Source: Epiperipatus broadwayi
Taxonomy: Eukaryota; Onychophora; Udeonychophora; Euonychophora; Peripatidae
Direction: 5' to 3'
Assembly (NCBI GenBank): GCA_028023455.1
Contig: JAQFVV010006738.1
Span: 179,456 to 243,455, forward strand
Length of the DNA: 64,000 nt
Within the stretch, counting starts at the first letter, position 1. The number at the start of each line of letters is the position of its first letter. Made by a program: the position numbers and the translations under genes. The notes under the pieces are model-generated. The model did no database searches and had not been told where the DNA came from. It saw only the letters and a list, made by a program, of their open reading frames with translations. Below are positions 23,136 to 35,139 of the stretch, piece after piece.

Positions 23136-24912
23136 GGTAATAGTATGAAAACTGGACCCTACCATCTGATGGCACTCTTTTTCACAAAACACACATCAAT
23201 ATACTATTTTAGTGTCCTTAACTTATGGCTGACAGTACAAAAGATGTTTTTGAGCCTAATACGCCACCTGAGGGCAATGTATTCTATGCTTATGAAACAA
23301 AATACTATGTCCATTGCATTGTGACAGTACTCATTAAATGAGTATTCCTGAACTCTTGCTATGGTCTGATTTGATGGTAGCCATATTTGAAAGAGACAAA
23401 ACTCTGCAAAAATTCATTGTCAGAAATTTTTTAGAAAACATAGTGGAAATAGTATTCCATATTAAGAATTGTCATGTCATCACACACACTTCCCTATGCT
23501 TTTGAACTGCATACAACTTGAAAATGTTCTTTTCAGCAGAGTTTTTTCTGATTTCACATACAAATGCCCGTTTACGCGCTCCATGTGAGAACTTTCAAAT
23601 GTCATCTGCAAGTTGTTCAAATTGGTCAAAGCTGAGTGAATTGCCAGATGGCCACACAAGTGGATGCACAATATTGTGTTTCCTCAGAAAGAGAAATTAC
23701 TGCAAGCATACCTATGTACATTTGCATAAGAGAAGTTGTTGGTTCAAAGGCTCCAAAATTCCATTACTTACAGCTTTGAGGCTTCCCTGTTATTTTATTT
23801 GCATGTTACTTTTGGCTGCTGTTTTTTATGCCCCCATAAATGGTGGTGTTTTTTTTACTTGTTTTGCTTCAAAACTTGTCCAAAGTTTCGTTTCTTTTTG
23901 ATTCAATAAATTATTTTATGGGAAAATTTGTTGTTGTTTTTGTTGTTCACATGATTATAAAGTAGGTAGGTAATATTTGATGTTTTATTAACAGTTAAAG
24001 TAGGTAATATTTTATTATACCAAAAAAAAAAGAAGTGTTTAAGAGTTTATTCAAAAGGTCCTACCAAAAATAATAATAATAAAGAACTGTGTGGTAACAA
24101 AATAAAATGTTCAAAAAGAAAATCCAAAAAGAAGTCGACAATTAAAAATCAAACTAAACCTTCCCTACCTCCCTGGCTTAAAAAAGTGTTCTTTAAAAAC
24201 GAACTGTTTATGTCTTTTTTTTTTTTAAATTAAAGGCCCAAAAAATTAAGGAAGAACTTTTTGCTATCATATAAAGCTTTCTGTAGTGTAAAGATTTGAA
24301 ACAAAAAAAAAGATGACAATTCAAAATCAAAACAACCTCTCTCTCCTCCACCCTGTAAAAAAACCAAGTGTTGGTTTGTCTTTCAGCAAATCAAAACATC
24401 AACCAAAAAAAGATAAGTTAAAAGCAAACAACCAACCTCCCCCCCTCCATCAACTAAAAGCAACAAAGTGTTTGTTACTGTATTTTTGTATAAACAAACT
24501 GACAGAGCATTAATCGATAATTTAAAAGCAAACCAACACCCCTACACCATCTAAAAACAAAGTGTTTGTTTCTTTAAAAAAAAATAAACCAAGAAATAAA
24601 ACCATGTAAAAAAAAAATTTGGTTTACTGTAATATTATGTAAAGACACCTACGGACAGTTAGTCGATAATTTACAAACAAACCAACTCCCCTAGATGATC
24701 TAAAAACAAAGTATTTGTTTATTAAAAACAAAAAAAAACCTGGGTGGAATTAAAAAAAAAACTTTGGTGGTTTACCATCGCTGATGAAAAAATAATAAAA
24801 ACAGGTTGAAAAAAAAAATTTACCATAATATTTTGTAAACAAACAGATGACCCATGAATTGGGTGAAAAAGAGCACCATCAGATGGTAGGGTTCAGTATT
24901 CATACTATTACC
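23136..24912 (+). mobile_element. 1.8-kb element with 50-bp terminal inverted repeats
   Basis: Arms 23136-23185 and 24863-24912 are inverted with about four mismatches; a shared core is CCTACCATCTGATGG. The element interrupts the ~200-bp tandem array exactly between units. The left half is protein-like, the right half (about 23920-24860) is an A-rich degenerate repeat with CCCC islands and repeated ACAAACCAAC and AAAGT(G/A)TTTGTTT words. This layout (N-terminal transposase-like piece followed by an A-rich array) parallels the element at 34.2-36.7 kb. The target duplication is not clear. Confidence 0.7.
23518..23901 (+). pseudogene. Possible ISXO2/Merlin-type transposase N-terminal remnant
   Basis: The frame contains KRSCWFKGSKIPLLTALRL near 23727-23785. 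That resembles the RKGSWFEGS..L..L.LLYYW stretch that follows the zinc ribbon of ISXO2-like (IS1595/Merlin) transposases, and it can be compared with RKGSWFEGFQMLFVKSLHLL at 34.99-35.05 kb in this window. The upstream Cys pairs are not in clean register, and there is no DDE domain. If right, it is a truncated, decayed N-terminus. The match rests on one short motif, so this is tentative. Confidence 0.35.
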
Positions 24913-25290
24913 AATGATATATTATATTTTTTTGTCCATAACATTTTCAAAAATTGATCTACTTGTGAACACTCAAAGAATTAGTCCATGAGATGATTAA
25001 CTATTAAAAGTATACCTATGTTACAATTAGGAATTATTCGTAAAGTCTAGAGTTCAAATATGAATAGCATTTTAAGAGTACAATATTGAGAAATCCTATT
25101 TGTGGTATTAATATGGAGATTTTACATGATACATTATATTTTTTGCCCATGGCATTTCCAAAAATTGACCTACTTGTGAAAACTCAAAAGAATTAGTCTG
25201 TGAGATGATTAACTATTAAATTTGTAAAGTCTAGAGTTCAAATACAAATAGCATTGTAAGAGTACAATATTGAGAAGTCCAATTTGCAGT

Positions 25291-27318
25291 AGATAAGTTG
25301 AGGAATAGGAAAACACTTGATATAACATAAAATAGGGTCTAAATCGAATCTACTGTTCAGATCTCCAAAATGGCCTCGAATATCTTTACAGGTGAGCAAT
25401 TTAAAATACTTTGGTAGAATTATGGAGAACAAGAAAAAACAAGCTTTGATAAGTCTGCTGAAATCCATTCTAATCCATAATGAGAAGCCACATGAGCAGT
25501 AAAAGGCCAACACCAACAATAACAACATTGGAAATAATAGAAAATAAATAAGATCACCTGCAATTATAATCATTAGGCCAAACTGCAGCTTACTTTGCAA
25601 TAATCCATGGATAAAATCATGTATAAAAATAATGCTAAAAAAACGCTATAAACAACATTATTTTTTTTTTGTGAATGAGGAAAGCCAATGTCAGAAATAA
25701 TCCCCACAGCACTCTCATCCCAGTTCTCACCCTCAAAAAAACTAGGATTTAGGCTCCCTTTTTGACAGCCAGACCCCCTCACTCACTCAGAAAAACTGAG
25801 TGAAACAAAGAATTTTCATTAAAAGGTAAAATTACTGTAGAAACCTTTTGAAATTTCAATGGCTGCCATATAATTTGCACAGCATTTTTATAAAGGTTGA
25901 ATTTTTTTTTTCTTGTGATAACTTGTTGACATACTTATACATTAAAATAAAATAATCCACACATTAACCATAATAAGTGTTTATTTTTATCATATACCCC
26001 AAGAAAATATTAAATGTAATATATATGTTGTAATTAATGTGATTGTAAATACACCCAAACATACATTTGGGTACCACTTGATGAATGTTAATGTGTAAAC
26101 CAATATTGTGTTTCCATGAATCATAATTTATGCTTCTATTATTTTGAAACTATATAAATAAAAATACGTAATTGGCTTGTGTGTGTGTGTTTTAAACTTT
26201 ATAAGAAGTTTGAAGTGATCCACTGGAATGAGTTTGTTTGATTTCTAACTACAGCTTTTGCCACTCTATCACTGAATTAATCTATGGAGGCCAAAGTTAC
26301 CATAAGTATATATATACATATATATGGGGGGTATGAAGAATTATGGGACAAAATCTTTTTACATTTTTATTTTGTTTTTGTTTATTTATGGAAGAATCAT
26401 CGTCACTTCTTATACTCATTGCCTACATTATATTTCAGTATCCTTTCAACAGTAATCAAACTAAGTCCTTGGTTATATAATGCAGATTTCAGAGAATAAC
26501 TCTCCAATTACTACAATAATAAATAAACAAAGGGTTTATGACCCAGAATAAAATGCATATTCAATACATAAACTTAATGTAATAATGATTTAATATTATA
26601 CTTAATATGCTATCAACAATAAAATTTAAACAGACATCTTGGTAAAAGTAAATTATCACTAAATTAATAGAAAAAATGACTAATTAAAATTATTTTATCA
26701 AATAGCATTGGTAAAGTTTGTGTGATCTGTTTTTTTTATTTCATAAAATAAAGTGTAATTTACACAATTGTGGATAAAAATAGATTAATTTCATGGGTAA
26801 AATTTGTGGGATAATAATGATAAGCCCAAAGATTATATAAAAAGGAAAGGATATCTATATATGCTATTTATTTCAAGGTATATATCATGATGTTAGTGAA
26901 ATGGTGTCTTCTACACTTTGATTATTACATCAAATGAATGTATTGTAGCTACATTGCTGTATTGGAAATAATATTTAGTAACATGCTCCCTAGATATAGA
27001 ATTATTTAACTAATGGAGAAATAATATTTAACCTTCTCATATTTTTTATAAGAATAATATGCATTGTATAAATAATTTCTTCATTACATAATAATATGAT
27101 AATTTTCATGTGTTTTAAACATAATTTTAATATTTGAAATGTATAATTTATAAATGCTTGTAAAGGAGAGAGAAAATTATAAAATCAGATAAATATTTTT
27201 TTTGTTTTTTTCTCCTTAATAATTTTATCTAATTACTTGCACATTTTGATTTTGAAAAGCACTAAGAATTTTTTTTTTCTCTTCAGTAAATTATTTAATA
27301 AATTTAATTTTAACATTA
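25291..27318. other. AT-rich DNA, no gene recognised
   Basis: Small open frames (25238-25600 minus, 25573-25782 minus, 26284-26499 plus) have no recognised motif and AT-driven composition. Nothing else supportable. Confidence 0.5.
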
Positions 27319-27332
27319 AGAGAGATAAAGTA

Positions 27333-27439
27333 GTCTTGCATTGGTGGTCGAGAGGTCAGCGCGACTGCCTTGCACTTGCAGGCAGTTGCCCGGGTTGCGG
27401 GTTCACGTCCCGGCCGATGCTATGACACTTAAAAAAAAG
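27333..27439 (+). mobile_element. tRNA-derived SINE (best-preserved fold)
   Basis: Flanked by a 14-bp target duplication AGAGAGATAAAGTA (27319-27332 and 27440-27453). The body folds like a tRNA: GCATTGG at the 5' side pairs with CCGATGC at the 3' side. The A-box-like region is TGGTCGAGAGGTCAGCGCGA and the B-box is GGGTTCACGTCCC. It is followed by TATGACACTTAAAAAAAA. Compared with the other copies the anticodon loop carries an insertion. It is retroposed, so I do not call it a tRNA gene. Confidence 0.93.
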
Positions 27440-27453
27440 AGAGAGATAAAGTA

Positions 27454-29071
27454 AATAAAAGTTTATATTTGTAAATTGTTTTTTTTTTTAATGAAAGACC
27501 TTTCAACAATTTTATAAACTTGGTTTTTAAAAAGAAAATTATTTTATTCTTTATCACTCTCCCAAAAAGAAAAAAGGCTGTGTAATGATTAACTTGTTTT
27601 TGTTTTGTTTGTTTTTTTTGGAAAGAAAAATGAATATTTTTAATTAAATAAAAATTTCAAAAAATTTATGATTCTAATTTAGGTTTTTGACTTGTTTTCC
27701 AATTTCAATATTAAAGGTGAAAAATAGTTAAACAGTTGTGTTTGTAAAAATTGACCTAATTGGTTTTTATTAAATTTTATCAGATTGGAAACAGGAGTGT
27801 GATTTGTGGGATGTTTGTTTCAAAATTATGTGTGTGGGTTAATCATAAAATTTCATTGTCTTGTAAGATGTAAGTCTTGGTCCTTGGTTCATTTGTTGAG
27901 GAGAGAAGTCATTCCTGACTTTGTTGCTAAAGAAGAAAAAGTCGAATTCTTAACCTAATTATTTCTGAGACAACAGAAGTGTTATACCATCCTAAGTGAG
28001 CTAGCTAGTGGCTGGGCATTCATTAATATGCTATTATTGCTATTCTTCACCCTTTCAGTATAATTATTATGTAAGCACAGGATTGATACTTGGAGTCAGG
28101 AATTGCCGATGTCCAAAAATATATTCTAAGGGAAACGTTAATTAATAATTCTGTGAAGCTAAGGCAGAGTATCTCTATACATATATCATTATGTTTTTGT
28201 TTAAAAAAAAAATTTCTATTTTTAGCAGATAGAAGTTTTAACATAACTTGCCTCAAGGTCAAATGGCTACTATAAGTTCATCTTGGTCAATTAAAGGTTT
28301 TGTTTATTAATAAATATTGTTAGTAATAAGTGCAAGATAATATTTGGTAAAAATAGCATAAATCAAATAAGTACAAATGGGAAAGGGTATGAGCCTGTTA
28401 CAATATATACTGAAATAATTTATGAAGAGACTGATATAATAAAAGAGAGCTCTCCATGATTCACAATTCAGATTACAATAACTATTAGTACAGCTTTTTT
28501 AATATCTTTTGATCCAACATAAATCTGGGTTATGCAAAGACTAGATCTACATTTTTCTCTGTAGACTTATGGTTACATGTAGCATATCCAAGAAAAAAAC
28601 ACCAAAAGATGATATGGTCACCACTAATGTATGGAAAGTATGTTACTGTTTTAGAATATTCACAATAAATTAGGATTAAATCAATATTTATTAACAAATT
28701 AAGAAACCGTATCTTTTCCTTTGATATGATTTTAAATTGCTGCTTCATCCTCTTAACTCTCATTTATGCACTGAGTAATTTTTAATTAAATAAATTATGA
28801 TTTCTTTAATCACTTTTACTTGAAGTTATTTCACTTAAGAAATAAAATATAGCGCTATCACAGTCCATTATTTATTTGTTTCTTTTTAATCAAATATTTC
28901 ATATAATGACGTAAATATAAACATTACTGAAATATATTTTAGACTCTAAATAAATAATTAAGTAACTTTTCATTAACTTTTGATCATTACTCTGTATAGA
29001 TCTCATCTCCATGCGACATACATATTTCCACATTCATGTATTTTGTCTTCTTAAAAATAATTAATGATTTA
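27454..29071. other. AT-rich DNA, no gene recognised
   Basis: Short frames at 28047-28275 (both strands) and 28530-28763 (minus) carry no recognised motif. No repeat recognised. Confidence 0.5.
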
Positions 29072-29081
29072 CAATCTATAT

Positions 29082-32000
29082 CATCATCAACAACCATTAT
29101 CAATCCACTGTGGATGAAGGTCTGTCCAAGTTCAATCCATCTTTTCTGATCTTTATCTTCTCTACATCACCCCTGCACTCTATCTTATTTCATCCATCCA
29201 TCTCACAAATGGTCACTTTCTGGGTTTTTTACAATCTCAAAAATCCAATTTAAGATTTCAATTATCTATTTATCATCTCTTATAGCAATATGTCCAACCC
29301 AACTCCACTTTAATCTTTTAATTTTATCAATGAAGTCAGTAACACCAGTTTGTTCTCTTACCCATATATATGTGTTTTTGATCTCTTATTCCCAACATAC
29401 ATAGCATCATACTTCTTTGAGTGGTCTGAAGTCTGTATTGCTCTTCTATTAAAAGTCCAGGTCTCAGATGCATAAGTAAGAACTGGTAAAACACATTTAT
29501 TAAAAACCTTTCTTTTCAAACACATAGACATATTTCCTTTTAGTATCAAGTTATTTTTAACAAAAGCTCTCTAATCAAGTTTAATTCTATGACTAATTTC
29601 ATCAATTATGTTTCTATATGTATTAATAATCTGACCAAAGTATTTGTAGCTGTTAACTTCTCATCATAGTCAATCTTTATTTTCATATTTTGAAAAATCC
29701 ATTAAACATTACTTTAGTCTCTTAACATTTATCTTTAGGTTTACTTTCCTACTTTCATCTAATAACTCCTGAAACATTTCATGCAGCTCTAAAGCATTAT
29801 TTGTAAAAACCAACCACATCATCTGCAAAATCTAAATGACTTAAATAATCTCAATTTACTTTCACTCCTTTAGATTTCCATTTTAATCCTCAAAATATTT
29901 CTTGCAGCACTGCTGTAAAAAGTTATGGAAATATGAAGTCACCCTATCTTACACCTTTCTCAATGTTAACTTTCCTAGTATCATTATGTTATGTAATCTA
30001 ATTGTTGCTGTTGCATATTAATAAATATTCTTTAAAACATGACAATATCCTGCATCTATACCTTGATGATCCAATGGTTTAATCACTGAAAAAATGTTTT
30101 ATAGAATCAAATGCCTTTTCATAATCTACAAATCCAAAGCATAATGTCAACTCATATTTATTTCTCATTTCCATAACTTTCCTCAATACCTGGATATGAT
30201 CTACTTTACTGAAACAACTTTTAAATCCATCTTGTTCTCTTGGTTGGTGAAAATCCAATGTTCTCTACACAGGAGTTGTAATTATCTTGGTAAAAAATTT
30301 GTATAAAACTGATAAAAGGTTTATAGGTCTGTAATTTCTAATATCTTCTTTATCATCTTTTTTAAATATTAATAGTAATACTGCATTCTTCCAATCATCT
30401 GGTACATGTTCATCATTTCAACATTTGGTATATAACTTTGCTGAAAAAATTATATTTCTTCACCTGCTTCTTTTAATATATCAATTATAATTCCATTATT
30501 AGCTGGAGCCTTTTCTTTATTTATAAATTTAATTGCATGTCTCACTTCTTCATTTAAAATTTGGGGCAATTTGGAAGATATAATAGATACAGGAGGTACT
30601 TGTTCTTTATTAGTATATAATTCTTGATAAAAGGCTTCTACTCATTTCATGATGTCATCTCTCTTTTTAGTAATAATTCTATCTTTTTTTCTTATTGCTG
30701 ATATAAATTTTCTACCAATAGTAAAATGTTGTTTTACACTCTTGAGACTTTTATTCTCTTCTACAGCTTTCTTTGCTAGTTTACAGTTATACGTTCTTAT
30801 ATCATTTTCAACTCATTTTCTCATCATTTTACAAAATTCGAGATAATCCTGTTTAATGTATCATTTTTTATATGTTCACATTCCTTCTTTTTATCATAAA
30901 TTCTCTAGTCTCAATAGAAATTTTATTGGTCAATTGCTGCTTTTTTTTACTAGCTATCTTTGTTGCAGTTTTTAAAAGTATATCAGTTATTTTCATATTA
31001 ATTTCATTCAAATATGAATCATGTTCAAAATCTAATACTTGAAACTGATTTGTAAGTTCTAATTTAAATTCTTTATGTTTGATTAGGAATATCCACTGTA
31101 AATATTATTTTTCTTAATAATTTTTGTCTCTCTAGTTTTTCATTAACACATATCTTACATCTTATTAATCAATGTTCACTTCCTGTGTTAAATTTATTAA
31201 GAACATTATAATCTTGAAATATATATTTTTATTACTCAAAATATAATCCAATTCTGCTGTACCGTCATTTGGATGCTTTCATGTCCATTTCCTTTTAACA
31301 TTTTTCTCAAAAAAAAAAATCATAATATAAAGTTTTTCTTTTTCTGAAATGTCATAAGTCTATGTCCTCTCTCATTTCTATTTCCATAACCAAAATTACC
31401 TATAGCAATTTCATATTTCAATTGTTTATCAATTCTAGCATTAAAATCTCCCATAGCAATTTTAAAATGTTGTTTATTCTGATCAAAATCCTATTGTACA
31501 TCCATATAAAAATCTTCTACTACTTCATCACTATGAAAACTTTTTGGGGCATAAACCTGAATTATCTGCATTTGGTATCTGCTATTACGTTGTATAACTA
31601 ATCTTGCCACTCTATCTGATACACCATCAATCTCCACAATGTTGTTCTACCACTTTTTATTTATAATGAACCCTACTCCACTTGTGTTTCCAATATTTGT
31701 GCCTTTATATTAGAGTATATGTCCATTTCTTAAATCAATTGCCCCTTCACCTTTTCTTCTAACTTCACAAAGTCCAATAATTCTTGAAATCTTCCTTCAC
31801 TTGAAAATGATCTGCAGTTGTTTAAGTACCTACATAAAAAGTTGTCATCAAATTGCAACCTAGGTGCACAATTAGGAGATTCTTATCACCCTCCATCTTT
31901 GGCCACCAACTGCTGCCTTGGTTGATGACTTTACAGCCTCCTGGGAATAAAGGTTGTGATTTAATTTTGTCCATCATAATTGTATATATCTATTAGAAAC

Positions 32001-32303
32001 ATATGTCTCATTTACACATACATTCATTCTGCCTCATCAGGCAACTGAGAAGAAAGACCATGGTGTTTCTTGATCTTAAACTCAGATGTAAAAAGCCAAT
32101 AAACTCACCACGCTGGCTAATGTGTGTTGGTGAGCAGCCCATTCATGTTTGTATACAATATGAATAATCACATAGTAATAACAGCTGCAATGACAAGAAT
32201 GTATGGAGTAGACATTAAAAATTTTCCTGGTTCAGTCTTTTTAAGGCCTCTAAGAGAAATCAAGGGGTCTTCTTTCAGTTAATAGCAAACTCGTTTCTGC
32301 AAC
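29082..32303 (-). mobile_element. Full-length RTE-type retrotransposon, copy 2
   Basis: Minus-strand relative of 13782-16969, 3,222 bp, bounded by a 10-bp target duplication CAATCTATAT (29072-29081 and 32304-32313). The 3' end on the element strand is GAT/GTT-rich, as in copy 1. The two target duplications define the true ends of this family in the window. Copy 2 keeps a ~60-nt coding stretch that copy 1 lost, and copy 1 lacks 4 nt present here. Confidence 0.95.
29100..31850 (-). pseudogene. RTE endonuclease-reverse transcriptase, broken
   Basis: Many stops and frameshifts; open pieces survive at 29358-29549 and in short runs between. On the minus strand I can read endonuclease blocks (APQ..VYAP-like, GDFNARID-like near 31430-31460, DYIL near 31240), RT motif A FVDYEKAFDSI near 30095-30130, and motif C FADD near 29830, with both catalytic Asp intact unlike copy 1. 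Motif B has an in-frame TAG where copy 1 has Gln (near 29955). C-terminal LTYASETWT is at about 29470. Not functional. Confidence 0.88.
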
Positions 32304-32313
32304 CAATCTATAT

Positions 32314-32720
32314 TATAGAACTATTTAAATATAAAATATATAAAATCTTTATATCTCTTAAAGTTTCATTATAAGTTACACTTTGGAATGTTTTTACTTA
32401 TCTAAAAGTTCATGTGATGAGCTAATTATTATTACATTTTCAAATCAAGATATATAAATCTTTTTTTCCATTTTCATTCATTAATATATATATATATATT
32501 GTGATATGAATTTTTAAATTAATTGTTTACCTGTTCTCTAGCTGTCGTGTTCAATAATATTTTACAGTAAGAAAATCTAAAGAAAATCTCCATTAGTAAA
32601 ATGTTGCTGAACATGGTAGCTAGAGGACAGTTAAATTATTATTTAAAATAGAATTTGTAAATTTCTCTTGGCATTATATTTATTCAATACTAAATTTGAT
32701 ACTAATCGGTACGCTAGGCC
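32314..32720. other. AT-rich spacer
   Basis: Includes a short TA run at 32484-32500. No gene recognised. Confidence 0.5.
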
Positions 32721-33302
32721 AGCCCTTTCTTACACAAATTATACACTAACTTCCCACATTTCTCCATTTATGTGTATATTCCCTTGTTGTTAATGATCCT
32801 GTTTGATCATTAAATAGTAAATCTTGCTATTATCATAAATTAAGTAACTCCCCTCCCAATATTGTGTTTATTTCTATATATATTTAAACTTTTTTTACTC
32901 TTGGAAATTTTTAATGATTTCCAATGAAATTAAAACATTACAAGTTAAGCTTGAATGCAAATTAATGAAATTTAATTTTTAAAACATGATTTATATATTA
33001 TTTTTATTGTAATTAAATATATTTTTAATTTTGTGTTATAATGTAACAAGAAATAGATACTTTTAAGATTGGATAATTAATGTATAAAAAATAAATCATG
33101 CCATATCTTAATTACGCATTTTTTCTTCTTCATTCTTATAAATCATTACATTTGAACAGGGACACTCTTTAGTTTTATTAAAGCTGAAAACAAATAGAAG
33201 TTTTTAACTATATAAGTGATAAATGAAAGGAAGGTAACAAGAAAGATCTGTCAAATTGTGTTATGATGTTAATTTTTCATGACATTTATTTAGAGCTGTA
33301 TA

Positions 33303-33541
33303 AATTTTATTAAACGCTCACTATTATTTCAGTAATAGTTTTAACAAGGCTGTAAACCTTAGCAATGAGCGTCTGAAAAAATCGTCACTAGGGACCTCTG
33401 TAGGTCTTAAAGTAGGTCGAAGTAAAGAAGGGATTCTCTCTTTTCTTCATAGCGTAAGCATGTGTTTTAAGACCTACAGAGGTCCCTAGTGACGATTTTT
33501 TCAGACGCTCATTGCTAAGGTTTACAGCCTTGTTAAAACTA
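33303..33541. mobile_element. 239-bp perfect-hairpin insertion with 13-bp target duplication
   Basis: Direct repeats TTAGAGCTGTATA at 33290-33302 and 33542-33554 flank it. Inside are a 30-nt leader (33303-33332), then 79-bp arms (33333-33411 and 33466-33544) that I find identical, and a 54-bp loop. The outer arm reaches into the right target duplication. The leader itself resembles an internal part of the right arm (ACGCTCA in both, 33314 and 33506 regions). No coding capacity. The perfect arms imply a young insertion or ongoing arm correction. Confidence 0.88.
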
Positions 33542-34028
33542 TTAGAGCTGTATAATAAATTTTAAAATTAGAAATAATTATGAAGATCTATGGAAATAAA
33601 CTGTGCACATTATGTATGTGCAAATCACATCTTTACATATATATTTTCATGTACTTTCCATACTAGTTCTCCATCTTCCCAATTTCCTATTTTGGCATCA
33701 TAACACTAAACAATTCTCCTGACACAATCATGCCATCTTTGGTACAAGTATACTAACATAAAGTGTTTATCCAAACCTTCTGTATACTATACTATCTTTC
33801 CCATTTTGTTGCCTGTCCTTCATTCTTAACCCAATTAAATACTGTTTTGGCTATTCTCTTACTATCCATAAATTATAATCTACTGAATATTTTTATTTTG
33901 CTTTATGCATCTTTATTATAAAAACTTGACCATCCCATTTCTTCTTGAATTTCCTCCTTTACCATTCATACATTTGTATCTAATGCATGTCCTCCTACTT
34001 CTTCATACTTTTTTTAAGTAGTCTAACA

Positions 34029-34229
34029 CCTCTTTACTAATACATATCATTACCGTATGTTAAACTTGCTATGGCCACTCCTTTCCTTACAAATTCTTGT
34101 GATATATTTATTATATAAAACATTTCTTTAACAGTCCCTTTCTTTTCTTTATTTCATTTATCAATTTTTCTTTCATTTATCCAAGCAATTTCTCTGATTA
34201 CTTAAGTTGATTTTCAAATAATTATATCG
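34029..34229. repeat. ~195-bp direct repeat flanking a 2.5-kb insert (left copy)
   Basis: Matches 36704-36913 at about 95 percent, starting at CCTCTTT and including ATATCATTACCGTATGTTAA. Both are LINE L1 sequence; the right copy then continues into the rest of L1. This is far too long for a normal target-site duplication. Confidence 0.85.
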
Positions 34230-34786
34230 GTTGTCAGCCACTAGAGGTGCTATTTCTAGCTAAATTTCTAGAAATATGCCATTTCCGTGGCCACACCCAA
34301 GCCTTTAAGCATTTTTTCTAAAATAAATCCTAGAAAGATTGTTAACTCGGAGTTAAGTATTCTTTCTATGCTAAAAGGTAGACTGTTAACTCAGAGTTAA
34401 GTCTTCTTTCTATGATAAAATCTAGAAAGAATGTTATACTCGGCTTAGCGGCTAACGGTGTGGCTTTTTCCGATGCTAAAAGCAAAGGAAAATGTCGTAG
34501 TTGTTTGTGTCATGCACTATATCATAATGCTGTGTTATGTATTTGATGTAACAATATCGTACAAGGGTGTGTTAATTTGATCGTGTCAAAATTATTTAAA
34601 TTTTCATTGGTGGCTTTTTTTAAGACGAATTCACGTACTGTTACATTTTAACAATTTTAACAGTATCGTGATTGTTCCTCATAAATTTGTATTCCTCCTA
34701 AATTTTCGATTATAGTGGATTAGCAAAATATTTTAAAGATCACGCTTTGAGTCAATTTTAGCGAGAAATTTTCCGAGACAAAAAAG

Positions 34787-35126
34787 ATGGAAAATTCGAA
34801 AACAGAAAATATTAAAATATGGGAATTGCCAGACACAGAAGCCAGTGCTGTAACATTTCTACAGCAGAAAAACATCCTGCTGAAAGAAAAAAAGATGTTT
34901 GTGCGGCGAATGTATGAGACTTGAGGTTCATAAAGATCTTTGGACTTTCATTTGTAAGTCTCGTTCTTGCCGAAAGAAATGTGCACTTCGAAAAGGCAGC
35001 TGGTTTGAGGGATTTCAAATGCTGTTTGTCAAGTCTTTACATTTGCTGCATTACTGGAGCCATGACAAGTTGACCGTACAGCATGCCATTAATAATATTG
35101 AAATGTCTATCAGTAAATATTATTAA
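34787..35126 (+). pseudogene. ISXO2-like (IS1595/Merlin superfamily) transposase, N-terminal part only
   Basis: ATG at 34787 opens MENSKTENIKIWELPDTEAS, and the frame shifts once near 34895 into the frame that ends at 35126. The second part has a zinc-ribbon pair CGEC, a CKSRSCRKKC cluster, RKGSWFEG, then LLHYWSHDKLTVQHA and the start of a helix-turn-helix-like NNIEMS. This order is that of the N-terminus of ISXO2-like DDE transposases in animals. Complete family proteins are roughly 300 residues; this one stops after about 112 and the DDE catalytic core is missing, replaced by repeats. Non-functional as a transposase; a short zinc-ribbon DNA-binding peptide is conceivable only if the frameshift were absent. 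Confidence 0.82.
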
Positions 35127-35139
35127 CCAAATTGATAAA

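Larger units (their letters stand above)
22870..25290. repeat. ~200-bp tandem repeat, three units, interrupted
   Basis: Unit 1 is at about 22905-23125, unit 2 at 24916-25115, unit 3 at 25116-25290 with a short internal deletion. Shared landmarks: GATACATT, TTTTTTGTCC, CATTTCCAAAA, AGTCCATGAGAT, ATTAACTATTAAA, CGTAAAGTC, GAGTTCAAAT, TTAATATGGAGATT. A 1.8-kb element separates units 1 and 2 at a unit boundary. Function unknown. Confidence 0.85.

Noticed and set aside
27333-27430. A functional tRNA gene
   Set aside because: It has target duplications, an A tail and an aberrant anticodon region, and five relatives in the window, so it is a SINE.
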